Assembly: GCA_013361935.1 (NCBI GenBank)
Contig: JABFXC010000008.1
Location: forward strand, 1 to 64,000
Direction of reading: 5' to 3'
Length of the DNA: 64,000 nucleotides
DNA from: Gemmatimonadaceae bacterium
GTDB taxonomy: Bacteria; Gemmatimonadota; Gemmatimonadetes; Gemmatimonadales; Gemmatimonadaceae
Under the pieces are notes generated by a model. That model ran no database searches. It was not told where the DNA came from and saw only the letters and a program-made list of their open reading frames with translations. Shown here piece after piece: positions 14,893-23,663 of this stretch. The position numbers were made by a program, and so were the translations under genes. Position 1 is the stretch's first letter, and each line of letters starts with the position of its first letter.

Positions 14893-16571
14893 GCCGTCGC
14901 CACCGGCCGCTCGCCCGTCGTCATCAGGTCGAGGGCGTTCTCCGGGACCTCGGCGCGCGGGAGGTCGGCGACGAAGCGTGCCCCGCCGTTAGGCGCGTCG
15001 GTCACCTCGACGCGGCCGCCGTGCTGGAGGACGAGCTCGCGCACCACGGCGAGGCCGATCCCGGCGCCCGTGGCGCCGGCGTCGACGGCCTCGCGGCGCC
15101 GGTAGAAGGCGCGCCAGACCTTCTCGCGCTCGCTCGCCGGGATCCCCGGCCCCTGGTCGTCCACCCAGACGCGCACGACGTCGTCGATCCCCTTCGCGCC
15201 GACGGTGAGCCGCTGCCCGCGCGGCCCGTACTTCGCCGCGTTCTCGAGGAAGTTCACCAGCACCTGCCGCAGCGCGAGCGAGTCCACCGTCGCCCAGAGA
15301 TCCGGCTCGATCTCGGGAAGAATGGTCACCCCGCGCTCGGCGGAGAGCGGCCCGAATGACTCGATCGCCTGGCGCACCTCGCCGGTGACGTACGCGGGGT
15401 GCGTCGGCACGCGCTCCGAGCGCTTCCGCAGCCGCGTGTAGTTCAGGATGTTGTCGACGAGGATCGTCAGGCGGCTCGCTTCCTTCTCGATGATGCGCAG
15501 CGCGCGATCGCTGTCCTCGGCCGTCCGCATCGAGCCCTTGCGCATCAGCTCCGCGAACATTCGGATCTGGGCGAGCGGGGTGCGCAGCTCGTGCGAGACG
15601 CTGGACACGAAGTCGGCGCGGAGCTGCGTGATCTCCGTCGTCCGCCGCTGGCGCACCGCGCGGACGCGATTGCGGATCAGGAAGACGACGGAGAGGAAGA
15701 GCGCGACGAGGATCGTCTCCTCGATGGACAGCGCGACGTCGATGTTGTGCATCACCTCCAACGTCTCCAGCTCGCGGACGATCGCCCACGGCGTTCCGCG
15801 CACCGGCGCCGCGGCGTAGATGGCGTCGGTCCCGAAGAGTCCGGTCGCGCGTCCCTTGGTCGAGCGGCCGGCGAGCGCGTCACCCACCTGCGAGGGAACG
15901 TTCGCCCACGGGAGCATCCGCGGCACGGAGCGCGGGCTGTTGCTCCGGCTGGCGAGCACGGCGAGCGAGTCGTCGAGGCGGGCGACGAGCGAGGTGCGGC
16001 CGCTGCGGTTCTGACGCGTCGCGGGGTTCAGGGCGCGGAAGGTGTCGTCGTCCACCGCGACCCAGAGCACCATCCAGCCGGTGCCGCTCGTCCAGCGCAC
16101 CGGCTCGCGGAAGACGACGCAGATGCGCCTCCCGCAGCTGCGCGTGCCGGTCACGCTCGCGGTGCTCGACGTGTCCCACGGCGCGGGCGGGGGAACGACG
16201 AGATCGCCGCTGCTCGCCCGCGCGACGATGTGTCCCGTCTCGTCGATCGCCGCCACCGCGCCCAACGCGCCGCGCCGGCGCATGGCGTCGACCAGGCCGT
16301 CGAGCAGCCGCGCGACGTCGCGCGCCGCCTCGGCATGGCGCCAGTCGTGGCCGGCGATGAGCTGCGACGCCATCACCACGCGGTCGCGCTGCGCGTCCGC
16401 CCACGCGCTCGTCTCGCTCTCGCCCGTGACGAGCGACACCTCGAGGAGATCGGCGAGCTCGGTGAAGCTCTGCGCGCGGACGTAGAGCACGCGCGCCGTG
16501 ACGGCGCCGACGACGAGCGCGCCGAGCAGCGTCCACCCGACCCAGGCGGGGACGCGCGGCCAGTGCCTCAC
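14871..16571 (-). CDS. Membrane sensor histidine kinase of an OmpR-type two-component system
   Basis: 566 residues. The start is the GTG at 16571, overlapping the response-regulator stop by 4 nt (GTGA); the track's earlier start lies inside that gene. A TM helix ('VGWTLLGALVVGAVTARVLY'), an extracytoplasmic sensor region of about 250 residues and a second TM helix ('ETILVALFLSVVFLI') precede the kinase. The HisKA domain has phospho-acceptor His327 in 'SSVSHELRTPL'. The HATPase domain has 'NFLENAAKYGP', 'VDDQGPGIP' and 'GAGIGLAVV'. The sensor region has no family I recognise. It surely works with the overlapping upstream regulator. The last residues are encoded by a gene-end repeat. Confidence 0.9.
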   Translation of the reverse strand: MRHWPRVPAWVGWTLLGALVVGAVTARVLYVRAQSFTELADLLEVSLVTGESETSAWADAQRDRVVMASQLIAGHDWRHAEAARDVARLLDGLVDAMRRRGALGAVAAIDETGHIVARASSGDLVVPPPAPWDTSSTASVTGTRSCGRRICVVFREPVRWTSGTGWMVLWVAVDDDTFRALNPATRQNRSGRTSLVARLDDSLAVLASRSNSPRSVPRMLPWANVPSQVGDALAGRSTKGRATGLFGTDAIYAAAPVRGTPWAIVRELETLEVMHNIDVALSIEETILVALFLSVVFLIRNRVRAVRQRRTTEITQLRADFVSSVSHELRTPLAQIRMFAELMRKGSMRTAEDSDRALRIIEKEASRLTILVDNILNYTRLRKRSERVPTHPAYVTGEVRQAIESFGPLSAERGVTILPEIEPDLWATVDSLALRQVLVNFLENAAKYGPRGQRLTVGAKGIDDVVRVWVDDQGPGIPASEREKVWRAFYRRREAVDAGATGAGIGLAVVRELVLQHGGRVEVTDAPNGGARFVADLPRAEVPENALDLMTTGERPVATAGARVQA

Positions 16572-17257
16572 GGGTCGAAGCGGTAGCCGGCCTTCCAGAC
16601 GGTCATGAAGTGCTTCGGCTCGGCGGCGACGTCCTCGAGCTTCTTGCGCAGCTCGCCCATGTGGATGTCCACCGTCCGCGTCATGACGTCCGCCTGGTGC
16701 CCCCACACCTCGCGCAGCAGCGTCACGCGCGAGAGCACCACGCCCGGGCGCTGCACGAGCGCGAGCAGCAGATCGTACTCCCGCGGAGTGAGCGCGACGC
16801 GCTCGCCACCCTTCGTCACGATGCGCGCGCTGGGAACGATCTCGACGTCGCTGAAGGTGTAGCGCTCCGCCGGCTCGCTCGTGCCGCTCTGCAGCCGCGA
16901 CCGGCGCAGCTGCGCCTCGACGCGCGCGAGCAGCTCGGAGAGCCCGAAGGGCTTCGTGACGTAGTCGTCCGCGCCGACCCGGAAGCCGTGCACCTTGTCC
17001 GCTTCCTCGCCGCGCGCGGTCAGGATGATCACCGGCATCTGCAGCCCCGCGCCGCGAATCGAATCGAGGGTGCGGAAGCCGTCCATCCCGGGAAGCATGA
17101 GGTCGAGGATCACGAGGTCGGGCTTCTGCTCGCGCGCCAGCTTCGCGCCGCGCACGCCGTCCGCGGCGACCTCGACGTCGTACCCCTCGTCCTCGAGCGT
17201 GCGGCGGAGACCGAACGCGAGGTCCTCGTTATCCTCGACGATGAGAATTCGTGTCAT
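16568..17257 (-). CDS. OmpR/PhoB-type response regulator
   Basis: 229 residues from the ATG at 17257. The receiver domain (1-120) has acidic pocket Glu8/Asp9, phospho-acceptor Asp52 in 'VILDLMLPGMDG', Thr80 and Lys102 in 'YVTKPF'. A C-terminal winged helix (about 130-229) has 'LTPREYDLLLALVQRPGVVL' and 'RTVDIHMGELRKKLE'. It is transcribed first, with the kinase overlapping its stop by 4 nt, so the two are translationally coupled. The target genes are not evident. The convergent creatininase and the divergent serine protease are the neighbours, and the protease, with its start 285 bp away, is a possible target. Confidence 0.95.
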   Translation of the reverse strand: MTRILIVEDNEDLAFGLRRTLEDEGYDVEVAADGVRGAKLAREQKPDLVILDLMLPGMDGFRTLDSIRGAGLQMPVIILTARGEEADKVHGFRVGADDYVTKPFGLSELLARVEAQLRRSRLQSGTSEPAERYTFSDVEIVPSARIVTKGGERVALTPREYDLLLALVQRPGVVLSRVTLLREVWGHQADVMTRTVDIHMGELRKKLEDVAAEPKHFMTVWKAGYRFDP

Positions 17258-17378
17258 CGATGCACCGGCCGGGTCGGGCCGCTCTGGGAGTGGGCTGCTC
17301 ACGCCGTAAGATCGCCATCCCGCGGCGGGGCGCCACAGTGGATGGGGTACGCGAACTGTAAGAACGGGGGCCGGGGCT

Positions 17379-17446
17379 CGGGGGTCAGGCGCCAGGCGGA
17401 AGGAACTGCGGTCGACGCCGTTCCTGACACCTGGCCCCCGACCCCC
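17379..17446. repeat. Gene-end-type hairpin repeat in a divergent spacer
   Basis: GGGGGTCAGGCGCCAGGCGG followed by AAGGAAC (to 17405) faces GTTCCTGACACCTGGCCCCC and then GACCCCC (17419-17446). It is one of the best-matched copies of the family. Here it lies between divergently transcribed genes, so terminator function alone does not explain its position. Confidence 0.75.
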
Positions 17447-17542
17447 GCAGTTGCGGGATCTCCAGGCGCGCGCCAGAATCCGAGGCCCCGCGCCGACGCC
17501 GGCGTACGTCGACCCCTCCCTTCCGGTTCCCCCGGAGGTCTC

Positions 17543-18382
17543 ATGCGTTTCACCCGCAGCACCACTCTCCTCGCGCTCGCCGCCGTCATCGCCGCCTGCG
17601 CGGACAACGCCACCCTCACCGCGCCGCCGGCCGCCGCTGGCGCACCGAGCGCGATCTACAACGGCTACCCCGCCACCAGCTCCACCTTCGCCAGCGTCGG
17701 CGCGCTGATGTACGACTTCAACGCCGACGGCGTGATAAATGGCGACGACGAGGACTGCACGGGCAGCCTCATCTCGCCGACGGTGTTCCTCACCGCGGCG
17801 CACTGCGTCGAGTTCCTTCCGAGCAACGCGCAGCTCTACGTCTCCTTCGCCCCCGACCTCTACGCGAAGGGGATCACCGTGATCAAGGCGACGGGCTTCA
17901 CCTTCGATCCGGGCTACGGCCACGACAACGCCGACCTGCACGACATGGCGGTCGTCTTCCTTCCCGCGAAGGCGACGAAGGGGATGGCGACCTTCAACCT
18001 CCCGACCGCCGGCTACCTCGACGCGCTCTCCGCGAAGGGCGCACTCGCCAGCGCGCAGTTCTACAACGTCGGCTATGGCACGGGAAACACCGCGACCGGA
18101 GTGCCCGGCTTCCCCTACGACGGGACGAAGAAGTACTCGGTCTCCGAGTTCAGCGCGCTGGAGCCGAACTGGCTGCAGCTGCTCATGAACACGAACGCCA
18201 CGGGCGGCGGCGGCGACTGCTACGGCGACTCGGGCGGCCCCAAGATGCTCGTCAGCGACCCGACGACCATCGTCGCCACCGTCACCACCGGCGACTACGT
18301 CTGCCGCGCGACGACGAAGGACTACCGCCTCGACACCCCGTCAGCGCGCGCCTTCCTCGGGCAGTTCGTCACGCTTCGCTAG
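17543..18382 (+). CDS. Secreted trypsin-like (S1) serine protease lipoprotein
   Basis: 279 residues from the ATG at 17543, preceded by a good SD (GGAGG). The N-terminus is a lipoprotein signal ('LLALAAVIAAC'). The catalytic triad is complete: His in 'LTAAHC', Asp in 'LHDMAVVF' and Ser in 'CYGDSGGPK'. Between the signal and the catalytic His is 'DFNADGVINGDDED', a good match to an EF-hand or dockerin-type Ca2+ loop. It is therefore probably a calcium-stabilised extracytoplasmic protease. Cys residues near the His and Ser motifs could pair. It is divergent from an OmpR-type two-component system. Confidence 0.88.
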   Translation: MRFTRSTTLLALAAVIAACADNATLTAPPAAAGAPSAIYNGYPATSSTFASVGALMYDFNADGVINGDDEDCTGSLISPTVFLTAAHCVEFLPSNAQLYVSFAPDLYAKGITVIKATGFTFDPGYGHDNADLHDMAVVFLPAKATKGMATFNLPTAGYLDALSAKGALASAQFYNVGYGTGNTATGVPGFPYDGTKKYSVSEFSALEPNWLQLLMNTNATGGGGDCYGDSGGPKMLVSDPTTIVATVTTGDYVCRATTKDYRLDTPSARAFLGQFVTLR

Positions 18383-18388
18383 AGAGGC

Positions 18389-18458
18389 GGGTGTCAGGGG
18401 CCAGGCGTGAGGAACGGCGTCAACCGCCGTTCCTCACCCCTGGAGGCTGGCCCCACCC
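18389..18458. repeat. Gene-end hairpin repeat between convergent genes
   Basis: GTGTCAGGGGCCAGGCGTGA with GGAACGGCG (to 18419) faces CGCCGTTCCTCACCCCTGGA with GGCTGGCCCCACCC (18425-18458). It separates the protease gene from the convergent Usp gene and could end transcription from both sides. Confidence 0.72.
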
Positions 18459-18459
18459 C

Positions 18460-19401
18460 TCAGTCTCCTGCCACGAGCACCGAGCAGTCCGCGGCGCGCA
18501 CGATCTGCGTCGCCGAGCTTCCCATCAGCAGACGTTCCATCGCGCCGCGCGAACGACGGCCGGCGGCGATCAGGCCGGCGCGGTGCGAGTAGGCGAACGC
18601 GGTGACGCGCTCCGCGACGGAGCCCGCGACCACGCGCGGACGAACCGTCACGTCCGCGGCCTCGAGCTGCCGCGCCAGCTTCTCCAGCGCGCTCTGCGCG
18701 CTCTCCTCGTATGCGCGATCCCATCCGATCGCGTCGGCCGGCATCAGCTCGATCTCGGGACGCACGTGGACCAGGTGGAGCAGCGCCGGCCGCTCCATCA
18801 GCGCGAGCGCGGTACGCGCGAGCTTCAGGTCGGCCGGTCCAAGATCCGCCGCGACGACGGCGGTGTGAGGCAGCCGGCGCGCCCGGCGATCGACGGCGAG
18901 CACGGGGACGTCGGCGCGGCGCATCACGCGCATCGTCGTCTCGGCCCCGAACGCCCGCGCGAGCGGGGCGTGCTTCCCGAGACCGATCACGATGAGCGTG
19001 TAGTCCACCGCTCGCGCTTTCCGCACGATCTCCGTCGCGGGACTTCCGAACTCGACGTGCAGCTTCCACTCGTCGCCGCCGCACTCGCGGAGCTGGCGTT
19101 CGATGCGGTCGACGGCGGAGCGGGTGAGCACCGGATCGTTCGCCCACGTCGCGGCGTCGGTGACGAACCCTGTCGCGAACACGGAGAGCGACTCGAAGAC
19201 CGTCATCCCGGCGACAGTTCCTCCGGTGCGCGCGCCGAGCTGCGCCGCGATGCGAAGCGCGGCGCCCGCTGCGCGGCTTCCGTCGGTGGGGACGAGGATG
19301 CGCCGCGTCACGTCCTCGATCGTCTGCGTCGCCGACTGCTGCGCCGTCGCGTTGAACGGCTCGCTGATCTGCGCGTGGCCGGTGGTGATATGCTCGCTCA
19401 T
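18460..19401 (-). CDS. Tandem-domain universal stress protein
   Basis: 313 residues with two Usp domains. The first (about 33-170) opens 'RRILVPTDGSRAAGAALRIA' and holds 'IVIGLGKHAPLARAFG'. The second (about 180-313) starts 'HTAVVAADLGPADLKLARTA' and ends 'GAMERLLMGSSATQIVRAAD' plus 'CSVLVAGD'. That last stretch is the typical G-X2-G-X9-G(S/T) nucleotide-binding pattern, so at least the second domain may bind ATP. Usp proteins are cytoplasmic and rise under starvation, hypoxia or oxidative stress. It is divergent from a NarL-type sensor/regulator pair, a likely controller. A second Usp protein lies about 5 kb away. Confidence 0.9.
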   Translation of the reverse strand: MSEHITTGHAQISEPFNATAQQSATQTIEDVTRRILVPTDGSRAAGAALRIAAQLGARTGGTVAGMTVFESLSVFATGFVTDAATWANDPVLTRSAVDRIERQLRECGGDEWKLHVEFGSPATEIVRKARAVDYTLIVIGLGKHAPLARAFGAETTMRVMRRADVPVLAVDRRARRLPHTAVVAADLGPADLKLARTALALMERPALLHLVHVRPEIELMPADAIGWDRAYEESAQSALEKLARQLEAADVTVRPRVVAGSVAERVTAFAYSHRAGLIAAGRRSRGAMERLLMGSSATQIVRAADCSVLVAGD

Positions 19402-19584
19402 GGCGTCTCCTGATCGGACTACTCACAAACTGGTGTCCGTTCGCGCGCCGGCAGTCAGGCATCTCCCTACTTGTGTTGAAAGACCCCCCCTACAGACCGC
19501 CCCGCTCGGGACATCTATCCTCAGTCATCGGGCGTCGCGGCATCCCTCGGTCGGGGGCTGCCGACGCCTCAGGTCGTTGGAGCC

Positions 19585-20607
19585 ATGATGCCCACTCTTC
19601 GCACCCTCATCGCACGGTTGCGCCGCGCGCTCTTCCGGGCACCGCTCCTCGGCAAGCTCGCGGGGGCGAATGCGGTCGTCGGGGCGGTTGCCGCGGCATT
19701 GCTCCTGTTCATGGCGCCGCATGGCCAGCGCCAGCTGATCGTCGCGCTCCCGCTCGCCGTGAGCATGCTCGTGAACCTGCTCCTCCTCCGGCTCGCGCTG
19801 CGGCCCCTTGCCGAGCTCGGGGAAACGATGCGCCGCGTCTCCGCGGGTGATCTCTTCGCGCGCGTCGGCGCGTCGCCCTTCGCCGACGACGACCTCGCCC
19901 GCATCGGAACGACCATCAACACGCTCCTCGACGGGCTGATCGCCGAGCATTCGCGCGTCCGCCAGCTCGCGGCGAAGGCGATCGAGAGCGCGGATGACGA
20001 GCGCTCGCGCATCGCCCGCGGCCTCAGCGAGTCCACCGCGCAGACGCTGGCCGCGGTGTCGCTCCGCACGCGCTCGGCGCTCGCGCATGGCGCGAGTCCG
20101 GAGGTGGCGGAGGAGCTCGGCGTGATCCGCGAGCTCACCGTCGACGCGATGGAGGAGCTGCGGACGGCGTCGCAGGTGCTCTATCCGAGCGTCCTCGACG
20201 ACCTCGGGCTCGAGGCCGCGCTGCGCTGGCTCGGCCGCCGGCTCGAGGCGGATCACGACGTCGAGGTGCGCGTCGACTCGACGGGCTCGGCGCTCGAGGT
20301 TCCCCGCTCCGTGGCCCGCGCGCTCTATCGCGTCGCCGAGGAGGCGGCGGCGAACGCGATGCGGCACGGCGCGCCCTCGATGATCCGGATGACCGTCGGG
20401 GGCGACCACGGCCGGGTCGAGCTCGGGATCAGCGACGACGGCGGCGGCTTCGATCCTGGCGGCGTCGACCCCCGCAGCTCGCTCGGGCTGGCGATGATGC
20501 GCGAGCGCGTCGCCGGGCTCGGCGGGCGGCTCACCATCGACAGCGCACCAGACTGCGCGACGCGCGTCGTCGCTCGCGTTCCGCTCCAACATGTGAGGGT
20601 ATCATGA
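19585..20607 (+). CDS. NarL-type sensor kinase-like protein lacking the phospho-acceptor histidine
   Basis: 340 residues. Two TM helices (about 22-43 and 51-72), a HAMP linker (73-125), a HisKA_3-type dimerisation helix and a C-terminal HATPase domain. The ATPase motifs look intact: 'RVAEEAAANAMRHG', 'ISDDGGGFDPGG' and 'LGLAMMRERVAGLGG'. In the dimerisation helix the family reads E-R-x-R-I-A-R-E-L-H-D-x3-Q. Here it is 'ERSRIARGLSESTAQ', so Ser148 replaces His and Glu149 replaces Asp. It cannot autophosphorylate in the usual way. It overlaps the NarL-type regulator by 4 nt, so it may act as a phosphatase, a scaffold, or an allosteric partner of another kinase. Confidence 0.85.
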   Translation: MMPTLRTLIARLRRALFRAPLLGKLAGANAVVGAVAAALLLFMAPHGQRQLIVALPLAVSMLVNLLLLRLALRPLAELGETMRRVSAGDLFARVGASPFADDDLARIGTTINTLLDGLIAEHSRVRQLAAKAIESADDERSRIARGLSESTAQTLAAVSLRTRSALAHGASPEVAEELGVIRELTVDAMEELRTASQVLYPSVLDDLGLEAALRWLGRRLEADHDVEVRVDSTGSALEVPRSVARALYRVAEEAAANAMRHGAPSMIRMTVGGDHGRVELGISDDGGGFDPGGVDPRSSLGLAMMRERVAGLGGRLTIDSAPDCATRVVARVPLQHVRVS

Positions 20608-21284
20608 CCACCGAGACGATCCGTGTCCTGCTCGCCGACGACCATCTGGTCGTCCGCGCCGGATTGCGTGCACTGCTGCGCTCCGCGCCCGACATCACCG
20701 TGGTGGCGGAGGCGGCGACGGGACGCGAGGCGGTCGAGGCCACGGCGCGTCTCACTCCCGACGTCGTCGTGATGGACCTGTCGATGGCCGACATGGACGG
20801 TGTCGCCGCGACGAAGGCCATCGTCGCCAGCGGGAGCCGGGCGAAGGTCCTCGTCCTCACGATGCACTCCGAGGACGAGTACCTCGTCGACGCGTTGGGC
20901 GCGGGCGCGGCCGGCTACCTCGTGAAGAGCGCCGCCGCGCGCGAGCTCGTCGACGCGATCCGTGCCGTGGTGCACGGCGACGTCTACGTCCAGCCCGCGG
21001 CGGCGCGCGTGCTCGCTCGCGTGGTCCTCCATCCGAACACCCCCGCCGACGATCAGGCGCGTCTCGATCATCTCACCGGCCGCGAGCGCGAGGTGCTGCG
21101 CCTCGTCGCCGAGGGGTACAGCGCGGCGGGCATCGGCGAGCGGCTGTTCATCAGTCCGAAGACGGTGGATACCTACAAGCAGCGCATCACCGAGAAGCTC
21201 GGGCTGAACGGCCGGCCGGAGTACGTGCGCTTCGCGCTCCGCGCCGGGCTCCTCCCGGCGCAGGCCGCCGCCCCGACGCGCTGA
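20604..21284 (+). CDS. NarL/FixJ-type response regulator
   Basis: 226 residues. The receiver domain (1-125) has Asp12/Asp13, phospho-acceptor Asp58 in 'VVVMDLSMADMDG', and Lys in 'GYLVKSAAA'. The LuxR-type HTH (about 150-215) has 'LTGREREVLRLVAEGYSAAG' and 'FISPKTVDTYKQRITEKLG'. Its ATG overlaps the upstream kinase stop (ATGA), indicating translational coupling. The surrounding genes (Usp, flavin-binding protein, alcohol dehydrogenase, P-type ATPase) resemble DosR-type stress regulons known elsewhere, and this protein has the same overall build as DosR. No operator was identified, so that link is inference. Confidence 0.93.
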   Translation: MTTETIRVLLADDHLVVRAGLRALLRSAPDITVVAEAATGREAVEATARLTPDVVVMDLSMADMDGVAATKAIVASGSRAKVLVLTMHSEDEYLVDALGAGAAGYLVKSAAARELVDAIRAVVHGDVYVQPAAARVLARVVLHPNTPADDQARLDHLTGREREVLRLVAEGYSAAGIGERLFISPKTVDTYKQRITEKLGLNGRPEYVRFALRAGLLPAQAAAPTR

Positions 21285-21291
21285 GCGGCAT

Positions 21292-22485
21292 GTGACGATC
21301 GTGCGCGCCCCCGCCGCCTTTCCCTCGCTCGCCATCGACGACGCGCGCGCGCTCGGCGCACAGTTCGAGGCGATCGTCTCGATCACCGCCGACGCGATCA
21401 TCTGCACCGACAGCGAGCAGCGGATCACGCTCTTCAACCGCGGCGCCGAGGCGATCTTCGGCTGGGCGGCGGCGGAGGCGATCGGCCAGCCGCTGGACAT
21501 CCTGCTTCCCGCGCGCTTCGCCGGCAGTCATCAGCGGCAGATGGATCGCTTCGGCCGTTCGGCGGTCGCCGCGAAGCGGATGGGCGAGCGCGCCGAGATC
21601 GTCGGCCGGCGAAAGGACGGCGGCGAGTTCCCCGCGGAAGCGTCGATCTCGAAGATCATGCTCGACGGGCGGTGGATCTACACGACGGTGCTCCGCGACA
21701 TCTCGGTGCGCAGGCGCATCGAGCACGAGCGCGCCGAAGCCCTCGCCCGCGAGCGCGCGGCACGCGAGCAGGCGGAGCTCGCCGAGCAGCGGGCGCTCCG
21801 CGCGCTGCGAGCGCGCGAGGAAGTGCTCGGCATCGTCTCGCACGACCTGCGCAATCCGCTGAGCGCGATCGGCATGTGCGTCCGCGCCCTCGACGAGGCC
21901 ACGACGCTGGAGGCATCGGCGCGTGAGGCCGTGCAGACCATCAACCAGGCGGCGGAGTGGATGCAGCGGATGATCCACGACCTCCTCGACGTCGCGAGCA
22001 TCGAGGCGGGGCACCTCTCGATCGATCGCCGTGAGGCCGACCTGGTCGTCCTGCTCGTCCGCGCGGCCGAGATGTTCCACCCGCTCGCCGAGGAGCGCGG
22101 GATCGCGCTCGCGACGGACATTCCCCAGGAGCTGCCGGCGGTATACCTCGACGGCGAGCGGATTCTCCAGGTGCTCTCCAACCTGCTCGGCAACGCCCTC
22201 GACTTCGCCGGCGGTGGCGGCTCGGTCACCGTGCGCGCGGCGCGTGAGCCGGGCGCGGTGCGGCTCTCGGTGATCGACGACGGGCCGGGAATCCCGCCTG
22301 ACGATCTGCCGCACGTGTTCGACCGCTTCTGGCGCGCGCGCCGGCACTCCCGCACGCACGGCAGCGGGCTCGGTCTCGCCATCGCGAAGGGGATCGTCGA
22401 CGCGCACCGCGGCCGCATCTGGATCGAGAGCAGCGTCGGCGCGGGGACGAGCGTGCACTTCACGCTGCCGGTGCGGGAGGGATGA
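21292..22485 (+). CDS. Soluble PAS-domain sensor histidine kinase
   Basis: 397 residues with a GTG start 7 nt after the response regulator. No TM helices. The PAS domain (about 23-140) contains 'TDSEQRITLFNRGAEAIFGW' and 'GRRKDGGEFPAEASISK'. A coiled-coil linker (140-175) follows, then HisKA with His184 in 'LGIVSHDLRNPLSAIG' and HATPase with 'LSNLLGNALDFA', 'VIDDGPGIP' and 'GSGLGLAIAKG'. It has a proper acceptor His, unlike the NarL-type kinase two genes upstream, so it may supply phosphate to that system. A GTG 3 codons downstream is an equally possible start. The PAS ligand is unknown. Confidence 0.9.
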   Translation: MTIVRAPAAFPSLAIDDARALGAQFEAIVSITADAIICTDSEQRITLFNRGAEAIFGWAAAEAIGQPLDILLPARFAGSHQRQMDRFGRSAVAAKRMGERAEIVGRRKDGGEFPAEASISKIMLDGRWIYTTVLRDISVRRRIEHERAEALARERAAREQAELAEQRALRALRAREEVLGIVSHDLRNPLSAIGMCVRALDEATTLEASAREAVQTINQAAEWMQRMIHDLLDVASIEAGHLSIDRREADLVVLLVRAAEMFHPLAEERGIALATDIPQELPAVYLDGERILQVLSNLLGNALDFAGGGGSVTVRAAREPGAVRLSVIDDGPGIPPDDLPHVFDRFWRARRHSRTHGSGLGLAIAKGIVDAHRGRIWIESSVGAGTSVHFTLPVREG

Positions 22486-23190
22486 ATGCCCCGGCCGCGC
22501 CTGGCGCATCTGCGGCATGATGCCTTCCGCTCCGCGAGCCGGCGCGCGCTCCTCCTGATGCTCCTCGCCGCCGCGGCCGCCCCCGCGGTGACGAGGAGCG
22601 GCGCGACGGCGGGCGGCGGACTGCCGACACCGTTCGCGCTTCCGACGCTCCACTGGCGGCTGCTCGTCGCCGCGTCGGGGATCGGATACCTGGTGTGGTG
22701 GCTCCGGCGCGAGCCGGCGCGCCGCGCCCTCCCCGCGCTCGCGGCGATGAGCGTCGCCTTCTGGCTGCTGGCGACGACCTTCGCCATCGTCGCCGACGCG
22801 CGATCGACGATGTTCTACACGGCGGACGTCCTCGAGGACGGGATGGCCGTGCTGCTCGGCCTGTACGCGACTTCGGCGCTGCTGCGCGCGATCGCGCGGG
22901 CCGACGAGTGGGAGACTCGCCGACTGTCGCCCGCGACCTGGTTCGCCGACGATGTCACGACGCTCGCCTGCGGCGCCCTCGTCGGCTTCTGGATCTTCTC
23001 GGCGGTCGGAGTGTATTCCACCGCCGGGCTGCTCCTGCTCCTCGTCGGCGCCGGCGGAGCGCTGCTGCTCCCGCTGCGCCTCCCCGACGCGCTGTCGGCG
23101 ATCGTCGAGTCGATCAGCGGGCGGCGGGGCTCGCGCCGGACGCGCCGGCGCTCGCACGGCACACGTCCTCATCCCGGAGGGTCGACATGA
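22486..23190 (+). CDS. Multi-pass membrane protein, unknown function
   Basis: 234 residues; its ATG starts at the base after the kinase stop, so it is tightly coupled. About six hydrophobic segments are seen, for example 'RALLLMLLAAAAAPAV', 'LLVAASGIGYLVWWLR', 'AMSVAFWLLATTFAIVA' and 'AGLLLLLVGAGGALLLPLRL'. The C-terminal tail is Arg-rich ('RRGSRRTRRRSHGTRPHP'). I recognise no family. Its place between a PAS kinase and a flavin-binding protein suggests membership of the same stress operon, perhaps as a membrane anchor or sensor partner, but that is a guess from context only. Confidence 0.7.
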   Translation: MPRPRLAHLRHDAFRSASRRALLLMLLAAAAAPAVTRSGATAGGGLPTPFALPTLHWRLLVAASGIGYLVWWLRREPARRALPALAAMSVAFWLLATTFAIVADARSTMFYTADVLEDGMAVLLGLYATSALLRAIARADEWETRRLSPATWFADDVTTLACGALVGFWIFSAVGVYSTAGLLLLLVGAGGALLLPLRLPDALSAIVESISGRRGSRRTRRRSHGTRPHPGGST

Positions 23191-23663
23191 CACCCACCTC
23201 TCCCCATGCGACGCGGGCGACGTTCCGCGAGCTCGAGCCGGCCGACTGCGAGCGCATCCTCGCCCGCAATCATGTCGCGCGGCTGGCGTTCTCCTTCCAC
23301 GATCGCGTCGACATCGAGCCGATCAGCTACATCTACGAGAACGGATGGCTCCACGGCCGGACCTCGCCGGGCTCGAAGCTGCACACGATCGCCCACAGCC
23401 ACTGGGTCGCGCTCGAGGTCGACGAGATCGAGGGGCAGTTCGACTGGCGCAGCGTCGTGGTCCACGGGACGTTTCTGACGCTCGACCCCGAAGTGCCGGG
23501 CGTGGAGGCCGACGCGTGGATGCGCGGACGGAAGCTGCTCCGCGCGGCCGTTCCGGAGTTCGGCACCGCCGGTGACCCCGGCGCCTTCCGCACGGTGATG
23601 TTCCGCATCCACATCGACTCGCTCACCGGCCGGGAAGCGCGAAGCAGGGGAGTACGGGAGTAG
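23187..23663 (+). CDS. Pyridoxamine 5'-phosphate oxidase-like flavin-binding protein (Nim-type)
   Basis: 158 residues from the ATG at 23187, which overlaps the membrane-protein stop (ATGA). The split-barrel pattern is clear: 'LARNHVARLAFSFHDRVDIE' then 'PISYIYENGWLHGRTSPGSK' and 'WVALEVDEIEGQFDWRSVVV'. This is the layout of NimA/Rv-type FMN- or F420-binding proteins. Such proteins often sit in DosR-like regulons with Usp genes, as here. Substrate unknown; a role in redox stress or reduction of small molecules is usual for the family. The last residues ('SRGVRE') come from the GGGAGTACGG repeat, so the C-terminus runs into repeat sequence. Confidence 0.82.
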   Translation: MTPTSPHATRATFRELEPADCERILARNHVARLAFSFHDRVDIEPISYIYENGWLHGRTSPGSKLHTIAHSHWVALEVDEIEGQFDWRSVVVHGTFLTLDPEVPGVEADAWMRGRKLLRAAVPEFGTAGDPGAFRTVMFRIHIDSLTGREARSRGVRE

